A stretch of 55,767 nucleotides of DNA from Acidimicrobiaceae bacterium (GTDB taxonomy: Bacteria; Actinomycetota; Acidimicrobiia; Acidimicrobiales; Aldehydirespiratoraceae), in contig JAPPLH010000161.1 in the NCBI GenBank assembly GCA_028819505.1, positions 3,529 to 59,295 on the forward strand, in the 5' to 3' direction. Position 1 is the first letter of the stretch. The number at the start of each line of letters is the position of its first letter. The notes beneath the pieces are model-generated. The model worked only from the letters and a program-made list of their open reading frames with translations. It was not told the origin of the DNA and made no database searches. Below are positions 33,686-41,949 of this stretch, one piece after another. Position numbers and translations under genes: made by a program.

Positions 33686-34494
33686 GAGCCCGAAGCCCCC
33701 AGCAGACCCTGCTGCATGCGCCGCATGCCGCGCAGCCAACGCTCCCGGTCACCGGCCCGGCGCTGCTCATAGGTCTCCACTTCGGGGTGGGGCAGTATCA
33801 GGAAGCGGTCCTGTCGCAGAGCCTCAAGGGTTGCGGCCGCCACCTCCTCGGGCTCCATCATGCCCAGGGCCTCCACCTGGGCGACTCCGAGCATCCAGTC
33901 CGATTCCGTCATCGGGGTGCGAACCCCCTGGGGGCACAGGCACGACACCCTCACGCCGTCGTGGCCGTGGGTGATGGCTATCCACTCGGCCAGCGCCACC
34001 GCCGCGTGCTTGGTGACCGCGTACGACGCCGTCCCCAGTCCGGTCAGCAGTCCTGCGGCCGAGGCGGTCACCAGCAGATGGCCCGAGCCTCGCTCCACCC
34101 ATCTCGGCACGAGATGGCGGCAGGCGATCACATGGGCCATCAGGTTCACGTCCCACACGAGGTTCCACTCGTCGTTGGGACGCTCCACCCCGCCCATGCG
34201 GGAGACGCCGGCGTTGCCGCACCACAGCTCGACGGGGCCCAAGCTCTCCTCGACGCCATCGATCAGCGCGACCACCGCAGCTTCGTCGGTCACGTCGGCC
34301 TCGGCGGCGAAGCCGACCCGGCGCCCGGAAGCAGCCTCGGCGGCGATCCCGGCGGCCACAGTCTCGGCGCCGGTGCCGTCGATGTCCGCGGCCACAACCA
34401 CAGATCCCGCGTCGAGCGCCAAGGCCCGGGCCAGCGAGCGTCCAATGCCGCTGGCGGCGCCCGTCACCACCGCGACAGCCCCTTCGAGTTCCAT
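33682..34494 (-). CDS. Short-chain dehydrogenase/reductase
   Basis: A 270-residue NAD(P)-dependent SDR. The cofactor motif is TGAASGIG; CGNAG is the central motif; S-x12-Y-x3-K is present (SAAGLLTGLGTASYAVTK). C-terminal residues RRAGDRERWLRGMRRM are basic and outside the usual fold. It overlaps the LLM gene end on the other strand by four nt. The ATG at 34494 is 6 nt after a TAGGAT hexamer. Substrate is not predictable. Confidence 0.92.
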   Translation of the reverse strand: MELEGAVAVVTGAASGIGRSLARALALDAGSVVVAADIDGTGAETVAAGIAAEAASGRRVGFAAEADVTDEAAVVALIDGVEESLGPVELWCGNAGVSRMGGVERPNDEWNLVWDVNLMAHVIACRHLVPRWVERGSGHLLVTASAAGLLTGLGTASYAVTKHAAVALAEWIAITHGHDGVRVSCLCPQGVRTPMTESDWMLGVAQVEALGMMEPEEVAAATLEALRQDRFLILPHPEVETYEQRRAGDRERWLRGMRRMQQGLLGASGS

Positions 34495-34500
34495 GTCTCG

Positions 34501-34506
34501 ATCCTA
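34501..34506 (-). promoter_or_regulatory. -10-like TAGGAT, leaderless start of SDR
   Basis: TANNNT on the minus strand with a 6-nt gap to ATG 34494. Confidence 0.5.
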
Positions 34507-34522
34507 GTGATGGCCCGGCGCC

Positions 34523-34612
34523 GCAGAGGCCGAGCGGGTCGGCGAGCGAGTCCGGTCCATACGGGCGAGGCCGTGGCCCGAGCGGCCCGTGAGCGCAGCG
34601 AACAAGAGCGGG
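34523..34612 (+). repeat. Dispersed composite intergenic repeat, copy A
   Basis: The left module (about 34523-34566) resembles 5617-5711, and 34555-34612 matches 5772-5829 at 57 of 58 positions. Weaker similarity to copy B continues to about 34650. The spacer 34495-34727 has no other gene. Confidence 0.85.
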
Positions 34613-34727
34613 GAGCACTTCGCCTCGACGCGACGGGTTGCGCCCACGCAGAGCTGGTTCTCAGGCCTCGGCGCCGCAGGCGGCGGGCGACCGCCCACGG
34701 CCGCGCCGTCCTCACGGCCGCATGCAC

Positions 34728-35252
34728 TCAGCGCCACAGGCGGCGGGCGACCGCACCGAGCACCGCGCCGGTCCCGATCCCCGCAGCCACGTCGCTGGCG
34801 TGGTGGAGCCCGACGTGTATGCGGCTCAGGGCCACTGCCAACCCCAGCGCGTAGTACGCGGACGCCCAGGGGCTGCGACGCGACAGCAGCGACGCCGCGA
34901 CCATGGCCGCACTGGCGTGACCGCTGGGGAAGCTGCTGGTGAGGGGCTGGCGCAGGGCATGGGGCCGGTTCCCCGCGAAGACCGGACGCCGCCGCCCGAA
35001 GGCCGTCTTGACGACGCCGTTGACGAGCGCCGCCTCCGCGAGGAGGGAGATGCTGAGTTCGGCGGCCGGGCGATGGCTTCGCCGCGCCACGGCCTGAGCG
35101 GCCCCGAGAGCGTGCCACAGCCGCGAGTGGTTGGCGGCCTCCGATGCCGAGTACATGATCCGGTCCAGGACGGGCCTGCCCCGCAGGGCGCGCTCCCACC
35201 AGGCGTCGACCGCGGCGTCGATGCCCTCGACGGGCTTGCGGGCATCGCTCAT
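34728..35252 (-). CDS. PAP2-family phosphatase
   Basis: A 174-residue membrane or membrane-associated acid phosphatase of the PAP2 family. All three motifs are present: KTAFGRRRP (KxxxxxxRP), SFPSGHA (PSGH) and SRIHVGLHHASD (SRxxxxxHxxxD). Members act on lipid phosphates such as undecaprenyl or phosphatidyl compounds. The ATG at 35252 overlaps the VanW stop (ATGA), so the two are coupled; an upstream extension is a shadow. Confidence 0.9.
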   Translation of the reverse strand: MSDARKPVEGIDAAVDAWWERALRGRPVLDRIMYSASEAANHSRLWHALGAAQAVARRSHRPAAELSISLLAEAALVNGVVKTAFGRRRPVFAGNRPHALRQPLTSSFPSGHASAAMVAASLLSRRSPWASAYYALGLAVALSRIHVGLHHASDVAAGIGTGAVLGAVARRLWR

Positions 35253-37222
35253 TGAGACTCGCCCGGGATGGTCGTGGAAGGCGTGGCACCACTCCCCGGC
35301 CGGCCCGATTCCCCGTCCTGCCGGCCGTTGTTCTGGCCCGACTCCCCGCCCGGGCGGCCGGGATCCTCGCTGCCGAGGTCTGTTCCGGTCTCGCCCTGCT
35401 CCCAACCGGCGTCCTCGCCCGACTGCTCACCCTCCCCGCCCTGCTGCTCGCTCCCCTCCGGCGGCACGACCGTGGTGGATGTCGTCGTCGTGACTGAGGG
35501 AGACCCGTCGCACTTGAGGCCCTCGGGACGGTACTGGGCCCACACCGTGTCGGTCTCGGTGCGGCCGTCGTCCAGGTACGTGCGCGTCCGCTCTGTGGTC
35601 ACCCGGGTGCAGGACGTTCCGACGGTCCGGCTCCACTGGCCGGTCTGCTCGGCCAGCACCCACGGCGTGGAGTAGAGCCTCACCGTGATCGAGTCGTCGT
35701 CGGTGGTGGGCCACAGCATCACGCCGTAGGGGGTGTTGTTCTCCAGCACCAGATCGGGCGCCGGATACGACACCGTGGCCTCGCGCCCGTAGGGGTAGCG
35801 GCTCAAGTAGATCGTGTGGCTCTGGTATCCGATGAAGTCGAGCCCGGCGAAGAAGGCCGCGTTGAACAGCGTGGTTGCGTATTGCGAGATGCCTCCCCCC
35901 ACCGAGTCCACGAACACTCCGTCTAGGATCATCTTGGCTGGGACGAACCCCTTGCCGGTAGTACGAGGCCCGACGTGGCCGTTGACCGAGAACCGCTGGC
36001 CGGGCTCGATGACCACGCCGCGGGTCAGCTCCGAGATGCGGGCGATGTTGATGATCCGGTCCTGGGCCGGAGTGAAGCGCGTTGTGAACTCGCCGACCAC
36101 CTGGAGGATCCCGAGCGACTCGGCCCACTCCCGTCCCCGGGGGTGGGGGTCGGGCGCGGCCGGCAGCGCTATCACCGGCTGGCCGTCGATCATCCCCTGC
36201 AGCAGCGCGTCGGCCACTGTCTCGTGGCAGCACTTGAATCCGGCCTGGCCCTCGGAGATGGTCACGGCGCCGTCCTGGTCCAGGCCGACGGTGGCGGGGG
36301 TCCCCTCGCTGCCGATCCCCACGAAGAGGCTGGAGAGGGTGGCCCCGATCCGCGGGTTGAGGCCGAGGCGCGTGTCGTGCTGCTCCCCCTCGAGGACGAT
36401 GAACTGCCGGAGCGCCTGCTGGCTGATGGCGAAGGTCTCGGTGGTGCCCTCGAGTTGGAGCTGTATCCCTCCCTCGGTGATCTCGTTGGCCTTGGTGGCG
36501 AGGGCGGCTGCCAGCGCCACCGCGATCGGGTCGGCCGGCTCCATGCCGCGTACCGGAACTTCGACGGCGATCCGGCCGCCCATGTTGTCGAGCACGGCGT
36601 CCTCGAGCCGGAGGGCCAGCAACTCCATGTCGGGGACGGGCACATCGATGTGGAGGACCGGCTCGAAGGCGCCGTCGACGAACTGGATACGGGGCGTCTC
36701 GGGGTCGGTGTAGGGGTCGACCGTGTCGGCCAGGGTTCCCAGGTCGGTGGTCACCGACGGGCTCACGTCGCGGCTGGCGAACAGATCGAACAGCCATGCC
36801 GCCGGCCGGACCGCCCGCGGGGGCGGAATGTCGGCCTCGGCGAGGATCCGTTCGGAATCCAGCGAGATTCCGAGCTCCTCGGCGGTGACCGTGATCGTGT
36901 GGCCCAGGAACTCCAGGTCGATGTCGGGGAGGCCGACGTCCGGGAAGTCGACGTCCGGGAAGTCGATGTCCGGGAACTGGAGGTCGATGGTGGTCTCGGC
37001 CACGTCCTGGACGACGGGTTCGAGCGCGATGACCGCCTCTTCGGGCTCCAGTCCGCCGATCTTGACGCCCGACACCGTCGCTCCCTCACGGATGCGGGTC
37101 CCCTCGCGCGCCTCGTAGACCTGCCAGCCGGTGATCAGCGCACCGATCACCACTGCTGTCCCGACGAGGTACGGCCATAGTCGCATGTGCCGAACCTGCC
37201 GTCCTAGCAGCCGCCTGAGCAC
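35249..37222 (-). CDS. VanW-family membrane protein
   Basis: A 657-residue envelope protein. A basic N-terminus and one membrane helix (YLVGTAVVIGALITGW) precede about 100 residues with repeated FPDxD/LPDxD units, then beta-rich PG_binding_4-like regions and the VanW domain (GGGISQYATTLFNAAFFAGLDF). The last about 110 residues are a Gly/Glu/Gln/Ser-rich tail. Found in Firmicutes and Actinobacteria; function in the wall is unclear. The GTG at 37222 has a TACCCT hexamer 6 nt upstream. It is coupled to the PAP2 gene downstream. Confidence 0.88.
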   Translation of the reverse strand: MLRRLLGRQVRHMRLWPYLVGTAVVIGALITGWQVYEAREGTRIREGATVSGVKIGGLEPEEAVIALEPVVQDVAETTIDLQFPDIDFPDVDFPDVGLPDIDLEFLGHTITVTAEELGISLDSERILAEADIPPPRAVRPAAWLFDLFASRDVSPSVTTDLGTLADTVDPYTDPETPRIQFVDGAFEPVLHIDVPVPDMELLALRLEDAVLDNMGGRIAVEVPVRGMEPADPIAVALAAALATKANEITEGGIQLQLEGTTETFAISQQALRQFIVLEGEQHDTRLGLNPRIGATLSSLFVGIGSEGTPATVGLDQDGAVTISEGQAGFKCCHETVADALLQGMIDGQPVIALPAAPDPHPRGREWAESLGILQVVGEFTTRFTPAQDRIINIARISELTRGVVIEPGQRFSVNGHVGPRTTGKGFVPAKMILDGVFVDSVGGGISQYATTLFNAAFFAGLDFIGYQSHTIYLSRYPYGREATVSYPAPDLVLENNTPYGVMLWPTTDDDSITVRLYSTPWVLAEQTGQWSRTVGTSCTRVTTERTRTYLDDGRTETDTVWAQYRPEGLKCDGSPSVTTTTSTTVVPPEGSEQQGGEGEQSGEDAGWEQGETGTDLGSEDPGRPGGESGQNNGRQDGESGRPGSGATPSTTIPGESQ

Positions 37223-37228
37223 GGTCTC

Positions 37229-37234
37229 AGGGTA
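37229..37234 (-). promoter_or_regulatory. -10-like TACCCT, leaderless start of VanW gene
   Basis: TANNNT on the minus strand with a 6-nt gap to GTG 37222. Confidence 0.5.
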
Positions 37235-37279
37235 TCCGCGGCGAGCGACCGCGACGGGTCAACCGTCCCGCCGAGCGTC

Positions 37280-37948
37280 TCAGAACAGCCGGAGCTCCGG
37301 CGACTCGATGCCCCGCAGCTCGTCGTAGTCCACCTCCACGCAGTCGATGGAGCGGTCGGACGCGAGCACCTTGGCCTGCGGCTTGATGGTCCGGGCCACG
37401 AACACCCCCCGCACCGGCGCCAGGCTCGGATCGGAGTTCAAGTAGTGCAGGTACCGCGTGAGCTGCTCGACGCCGTCGATCTCGCCGTTGCGCTTCACCT
37501 CCACCGCCACCGCGTGGCCGGAGGAGTCGCGGCACAGCAGGTCCACGGGTCCGATGGAGGTCGGGAACTCGCGGCGCACCAGAGTGAAGCCGTCCTCGAT
37601 GGTGTCCGGGTTCTCCGCGAGGAGCGCTTGCATCTGCGCCTCGACACCGTCCTTCTGCAGTCCGGGGTCGGTGCCCATCTCGTGGGTGCTGTCGTGGAGG
37701 ATCTCCTCGATCCGGATGACCAGAGAGTCGCTGCGGCCGGGCGCGGTGACCCTCCAGACCCCGGCGTCGGTGTCGATCACCAGCCGGTTGGGAGCATTCA
37801 TCCAGTTGAGCGGCTTGTATGCGCCCCCGTCGGCGTGGACGGCCACGCAGCCGTCGGCCTTGACCATGATGAGGCGGACGGCCGAGGGCAGGTGGGCCTG
37901 CAGGCGGCCGTCGTAGTCGACGGCGCAGCGGGCGATCACGAGCCGCAC
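37280..37948 (-). CDS. nucS: Mismatch-specific endonuclease NucS/EndoMS
   Basis: A 222-residue DNA mismatch endonuclease that replaces MutS/L in most actinobacteria. It starts [16 protein letters not shown]; the PD-(D/E)XK nuclease domain shows [20 protein letters not shown] and the C-terminus [10 protein letters not shown] resembles a sliding-clamp binding motif. The GTG at 37948 is preferred over TTG 37957: it fits family length and a TAGCTT hexamer lies 7 nt upstream. It strongly supports an actinobacterial source. Confidence 0.94.
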   Translation of the reverse strand: MRLVIARCAVDYDGRLQAHLPSAVRLIMVKADGCVAVHADGGAYKPLNWMNAPNRLVIDTDAGVWRVTAPGRSDSLVIRIEEILHDSTHEMGTDPGLQKDGVEAQMQALLAENPDTIEDGFTLVRREFPTSIGPVDLLCRDSSGHAVAVEVKRNGEIDGVEQLTRYLHYLNSDPSLAPVRGVFVARTIKPQAKVLASDRSIDCVEVDYDELRGIESPELRLF

Positions 37949-37955
37949 CGCGGCC

Positions 37956-37961
37956 AAGCTA
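37956..37961 (-). promoter_or_regulatory. -10-like TAGCTT, leaderless start of nucS
   Basis: TANNNT on the minus strand with a 7-nt gap to GTG 37948. Confidence 0.5.
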
Positions 37962-38013
37962 GCCTGCTGGCTCCGCTGACCTGCGGCGCCGGCCCGGGTG
38001 GCATACTCACCCG

Positions 38014-38766
38014 ATGGATCTTGCCGGCCGGACGGCCCTGGTGACCGGGGGCGCCAAGCGGGTCGGCCGGGGCATCACCCTGACCCTGGCCCGGGCCGGC
38101 GCCGACGTCGTGATCAACTACAACACCTCCGACGACGAGGCTCGCCGCACCGCGGCCGACGCCGAGGCACTGGGCGTGCAGGCCCTGCCGGTGGCGGCCG
38201 ATGTCACCGACGACGGCCAGGTCCAGGCCATGGTCGAGGCGGCGACGGAGCGTTTCGGCACCATCGACGTGCTGGTCAACAACGCTTCCACCTTCGCCTT
38301 CGGAGAGTTCCCGACCGACGACCTGACCGTGTGGCACCGGTCGATAGACACGCTCGTCCACGGCCCGTTCTACTGCGCCAACCGGGTGGCTCCGGTCATG
38401 CTGGCCAACGGCGCCGGCGCGATCGTCAGCATCGGCGATCTGAGCGCGTTCGAGCCTTGGCCGGGATTCGCCGGCCACTCGGTGGGAAAGGGGGCGATCA
38501 TCTCCCTGACCCGCCAGCTGGCGCTGGAGCTGGCCCCCACCGTCAGGGTCAACGCGGTTGTCCCGGGCCCGGCTCTGCGCCCCGCCGACTACGACGAAGC
38601 CACCTACCAGCGGGTGGCCGACGAGACTCTCGTGGGGCGGTGGGGCACCCCCGCCGAGATGGGCCAGGCGGTCCGGTTCCTGATCGAGGCCGACTACATA
38701 ACGGGCGAGGTCCTCACCGTGGACGGCGGCCAGCGCTACGGGCACCGCAAGCACGTCCACGGCTGA
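38014..38766 (+). CDS. SDR reductase (pteridine reductase/FolM-like) with altered active site
   Basis: A 250-residue Rossmann SDR. The start [16 protein letters not shown] (KRxGR) and VNNASTFAF are typical of the PTR1/FolM-like branch. In the catalytic motif YxxxK the tyrosine is replaced by His: [12 protein letters not shown]. The preceding Ser is not clear ([13 protein letters not shown]). The [12 protein letters not shown] end is standard. Enzyme activity is uncertain. CATACT lies 6 nt upstream of the ATG, a CANNNT variant of the leaderless hexamer. Confidence 0.85.
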   Translation: MDLAGRTALVTGGAKRVGRGITLTLARAGADVVINYNTSDDEARRTAADAEALGVQALPVAADVTDDGQVQAMVEAATERFGTIDVLVNNASTFAFGEFPTDDLTVWHRSIDTLVHGPFYCANRVAPVMLANGAGAIVSIGDLSAFEPWPGFAGHSVGKGAIISLTRQLALELAPTVRVNAVVPGPALRPADYDEATYQRVADETLVGRWGTPAEMGQAVRFLIEADYITGEVLTVDGGQRYGHRKHVHG

Positions 38767-38791
38767 CCGCGGTCGTGGGCGCGTGAGCCCG

Positions 38792-38797
38792 TAGCAT
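38792..38797 (+). promoter_or_regulatory. -10-like TAGCAT, leaderless start of aldolase
   Basis: TANNNT with an 8-nt gap to ATG 38806. Confidence 0.4.
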
Positions 38798-38805
38798 CTG
38801 CTCCT

Positions 38806-39585
38806 ATGGGTTCCCGAGACCTCAGCCGCATCTTCGGCCCCGACGGGCGAACCGTGATCATCGCGCTGGACCACGGACTGATCGACGGCCCCTGCCCGGG
38901 CTTCGAACGGCCGGCCGAGACCATCTCGGCGGTGGTGGCCGGCGGGCCCGACGCGGTGCTGACCTCCTACGGCGTCGCCCGGAGCTTCGCGGCCGAGCTG
39001 GATCCGGTCGGGCTCATCCTGCGCAGCGACGGCGCGGCGAGCAACCTCGGATCGCCCAGCACCGGTTCCGCCGGGCGTTTCTTCGGGGTCGAGGACGCGC
39101 TCCGGGCAGGGGCCGACGCCCTGGCCGTGACCGCCCTGCCCGGCTCGGCTTCGGAGGCGGACACGCTGCGCAATCTGGCCCGCACCATCGGCGAGGCTCA
39201 CGGCTCGGACATGCCGGTCATGGCCGAGATGGTGCCCGGCGGGTTCGACGCGCCGCCGGAGCTGCGACGTCCCGATGCGGTGGCCTTCGCGGCCCGCCTC
39301 GGAGCCGAGTTGGGCGCCGACTTCATCAAGGCGCCCTACTGCGAGGACTACGCCCGGGTCGCCTCATCGACGTTCGTGCCGGTTGTGATCCTGGGCGGGT
39401 CCAAGGGCTCCGAGGCCGCCACCCTGGCCAACATCCGGGCCGCGGTCGACGCGGGTGCCGCCGGGGTGGCCATGGGCCGCAACGTCTTCCAGAGCGACAA
39501 CCCCACGGCCATGACCCGGGCCGTCGTCGCGGTAGTGCATGCCGGCGCCGGCGTCGAGGAAGCCCTATCCATCCTGGAGGGATGA
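38806..39585 (+). CDS. Class I aldolase (FbaB/LsrF/DeoC-like)
   Basis: A 259-residue TIM-barrel Schiff-base aldolase. [18 protein letters not shown] is the FbaB/LsrF start; [12 protein letters not shown] contains the likely Schiff-base Lys; [10 protein letters not shown] and [14 protein letters not shown] bind phosphate. Members include archaeal-type fructose-bisphosphate aldolase, ADH synthase and LsrF. It begins a run of sugar genes; the kinase follows after 151 nt. Its own substrate is not clear, but a phosphorylated sugar or sugar acid made by the downstream kinase is plausible. Confidence 0.88.
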   Translation: MGSRDLSRIFGPDGRTVIIALDHGLIDGPCPGFERPAETISAVVAGGPDAVLTSYGVARSFAAELDPVGLILRSDGAASNLGSPSTGSAGRFFGVEDALRAGADALAVTALPGSASEADTLRNLARTIGEAHGSDMPVMAEMVPGGFDAPPELRRPDAVAFAARLGAELGADFIKAPYCEDYARVASSTFVPVVILGGSKGSEAATLANIRAAVDAGAAGVAMGRNVFQSDNPTAMTRAVVAVVHAGAGVEEALSILEG

Positions 39586-39616
39586 CCGGGCCGTCCCCAT
39601 CATCGGGTTGTCACAT

Positions 39617-39666
39617 CCCCGGGGTTGCTCTCACCCCGTGCAGCAATCCTCCGGGGCTTCAGGAGG
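39617..39666 (+). promoter_or_regulatory. Candidate RNA switch controlling leader ORF and kinase
   Basis: Hairpin 1 pairs CCCCGG (from 39617) and TTGCT (39625-39629) with AGCAA (39642-39646) and CCGGGG (39651-39656). Alternatively CCTCC (39648-39652) can pair with the Shine-Dalgarno GGAGG (39662-39666), with a 9-nt loop. The two structures compete for the same bases, so the element could hide or free the ribosome site. No known riboswitch class was recognised. Confidence 0.5.
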
Positions 39667-39670
39667 TTCA

Positions 39671-39727
39671 ATGACTATTGCGGCAGAACCCATCGAGTCG
39701 GGCAGCTTCTCTGCCGGCCTTGCCTGA
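39671..39727 (+). CDS. 18-residue leader peptide ORF
   Basis: MTIAAEPIESGSFSAGLA and a stop. It has an AGGAGG Shine-Dalgarno sequence with a 4-nt gap, the clearest in the window, and ends 9 nt before the TTG of the kinase, which has no such site. It may control translation of the kinase by coupling or attenuation. It is too short for any homology claim. Confidence 0.55.
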   Translation: MTIAAEPIESGSFSAGLA

Positions 39728-39736
39728 GAGCGTCCA

Positions 39737-40942
39737 TTGCGCTCATTCGAAGCTGTCCTGGGGCTGGATGCGGGGACCACGTCGGCCAAGGCGGTCGTTG
39801 TCGACCGGGCGGGTGAGATCCTGGCGACCGGCGGGTCGGATCCGATCGCCGTTCGCTCGACCTCCGGCGGCCGTCGCGAGCAGGATCCGGCCGTGATCTG
39901 GCAGGCCGTCACAGGTGCCGGCCGGCGGGCCGTCGAAGGGCTCGGATCGGGTGTCGGTGTGGCCGCATTGGCGGTGGCCGCTCAGAGCGGTTCGGTGATT
40001 CCGGTGACGGTCGGGGGGAGCGCCGAGCGGGCCATCACCTGGATGGACACCCGATTCCGGTTCGTGCCGGAGAACTGGTCCGACGGCGTGGCGGCGAGGA
40101 TCCGCGCCGTCAGCGGCTGGACGCCCGCCTCCGGAGTCGGACTGTCCACCATCGTCGGTCTGCTGGCTCCAGGCGCTCGCGAGGCCGGAGCCGACCCGGC
40201 ACCCGTGTCCCGATGGGCCTCGGTCGACGACTATCTCGTGTTCCGGTTTACCGGGCAATGGGCCACCAACCCGTCCAACGCGGCGGGCATGCAGTTGATG
40301 GATGTCACCACCCGGACATGGAGCGACGAGTTGTGCAGCCTGGCCGGCATCGATGGTGGCCAGCTGTCGCCGATCCGGGAGTCGGGCAGCACCGCAGGCG
40401 AACTGGCAGGCGAGGCCGCAGGCGCGCTGGGGTTGGATGCGGGTACGCCGGTGGTGATCGGCGGCCATGACCAGGCCTGCGCCGCGCTGGGTCTGGGCGT
40501 CGCGGATCCCGGTGACCTGTTCCTGTCGGCCGGCACAGCATGGGTGCTGACCGCGGTCACCGACCGGGCCGATGTCGCTGCTCTCCCACCCTCGCTGAAC
40601 CTCAGTCCTCACGTGCTGGGTGGCGTGTGGACCGCCTCCGAGAACCTGGGCGGGCTTGGGGCGATGCTGGCCGAGACTCCGCCGGCCAGGATCCAGGATG
40701 CCTTCGTGACTTGCGGAGAGAGGGTGCGTCGCGCTCTCGAGGGGGCCGGCGAGTTCGCCGCCGGTGGCGACGGGTTGACCATGGTGGGGGGCGGGACCCG
40801 CTTCGGGGAGCTGGTGGAGGTGATGGTCGACATCATTGATCGGCCCGTGGTGACGCGACCTGAAGCCGCCTGGCCGGCTCTGGGTGCGGCCCGGTTGGCC
40901 GCGGCAGCCCTAGGGTGGATGCCTCACGAGGGAGCGCCGTGA
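39737..40942 (+). CDS. FGGY-family carbohydrate kinase
   Basis: A 401-residue sugar kinase. LGLDAGTTSAKAVVVD is the ATP-binding start; MDTRF and SVDDYLVFRFTGQWATNPSNA follow the xylulokinase/gluconokinase layout; GGHDQACAALG holds the catalytic Asp. It is somewhat shorter than typical (about 480-500), but both halves of the actin-like fold are present. The TTG start at 39737 needs translational coupling to the leader ORF. Its stop overlaps the next gene (GTGA). Confidence 0.88.
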   Translation: MRSFEAVLGLDAGTTSAKAVVVDRAGEILATGGSDPIAVRSTSGGRREQDPAVIWQAVTGAGRRAVEGLGSGVGVAALAVAAQSGSVIPVTVGGSAERAITWMDTRFRFVPENWSDGVAARIRAVSGWTPASGVGLSTIVGLLAPGAREAGADPAPVSRWASVDDYLVFRFTGQWATNPSNAAGMQLMDVTTRTWSDELCSLAGIDGGQLSPIRESGSTAGELAGEAAGALGLDAGTPVVIGGHDQACAALGLGVADPGDLFLSAGTAWVLTAVTDRADVAALPPSLNLSPHVLGGVWTASENLGGLGAMLAETPPARIQDAFVTCGERVRRALEGAGEFAAGGDGLTMVGGGTRFGELVEVMVDIIDRPVVTRPEAAWPALGAARLAAAALGWMPHEGAP

Positions 40943-41946
40943 CCGGGCCAGTCGTTGCCATCACCATCGGACGATCCAGCTACCGGCGGATGTTCAGCGA
41001 TGCCGCCCTGGCCCGTCTGGCTGATGCGGCAGAGGTCGTGCACCACCCCGGCGACGAACCGGCCGGCAAACGGGACCTGCTCGCCGTTCTGGGCGAGGTC
41101 GATGCCTGCATAACCAGTTGGGGCGTGGCCCCGCTGGACGCCGATGTCGTGGCGGCCGCGCCCCGCCTGCGGCACCTGGCCCACATGGGCGGCAGCGTGA
41201 AGCGCTTCGTGTCCGCCGCCGTGTGGGATCGCGGCATGAGGGTCACCAGCGCCTCGGTGGCCCTGGCCCGGGACGTGGCCGAGACAACTCTGGGCCTGAT
41301 GATCGTGGGCCGCAAGCGGATCTGGCCCCTGGGAAGCCATGTGCGCGACGGCGGCTGGCGCGACGGTCCCGTCTGGGACCGCTGGGATGCCCGGGAGCTG
41401 AGCCGCTCGACGGTGGGCCTGATCGGTGTCGGCAACGTCGGCCGCCACGTGATCGAGCTGCTGGCCGGGTTCGAGACGACCATCCTGGTGGCCGACCCGT
41501 ACCTCGGCGACGATGACGCCCGGCGGCTCGGGGTCGAGAGGGTCGATCTGGCGGATCTGATGGCTCGCTGCGACGTGGTGTCGATCCACGCCCCGGCCAC
41601 CGATGCGACCAGGCACATGATCGATGGCGAGCTTCTGGGCCGTCTCAGCGACGGCGCCGTGCTGATCAACACCGCCCGAGGCGCCATCATCGACGAGGGC
41701 GCCCTGGTCGACGAGTTGGCCACAGGCAGGATCTTCGCCTTCCTCGACGTGACCGATCCGGAGCCCCCGGCGCCCGGCAGCCCGCTCCGGCAACTGGAGA
41801 ACGCGGTGGTCACCCCTCACATCGCGGGCTGCATCGACAACTGCCACCGCATGGGCGAGTTGGCCGTCGAGGAGGTCCGCCGCTGCCTCGCGGGCGAGCC
41901 GGCCATCAACGAGGTCCGGCCCGACATGCTCGACCGGCTCGCCTGA
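40939..41946 (+). CDS. D-isomer-specific 2-hydroxyacid dehydrogenase
   Basis: A 335-residue NAD-dependent dehydrogenase. Rossmann motif GLIGVGNVGRHVIELL with Asp in ADPYLG favours NAD; NTARGAIIDEGAL and FLDVTDPEPP follow; the catalytic His is in TPHIAG. The family oxidises or reduces 2-hydroxy or 2-keto acids such as phosphoglycerate, glyoxylate or sugar acids. GTG at 40939 overlaps the kinase stop, so cotranslation is likely. Its product would be expected to feed or follow the aldolase and kinase steps. Confidence 0.9.
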   Translation: MTGPVVAITIGRSSYRRMFSDAALARLADAAEVVHHPGDEPAGKRDLLAVLGEVDACITSWGVAPLDADVVAAAPRLRHLAHMGGSVKRFVSAAVWDRGMRVTSASVALARDVAETTLGLMIVGRKRIWPLGSHVRDGGWRDGPVWDRWDARELSRSTVGLIGVGNVGRHVIELLAGFETTILVADPYLGDDDARRLGVERVDLADLMARCDVVSIHAPATDATRHMIDGELLGRLSDGAVLINTARGAIIDEGALVDELATGRIFAFLDVTDPEPPAPGSPLRQLENAVVTPHIAGCIDNCHRMGELAVEEVRRCLAGEPAINEVRPDMLDRLA

Positions 41947-41949
41947 CCG

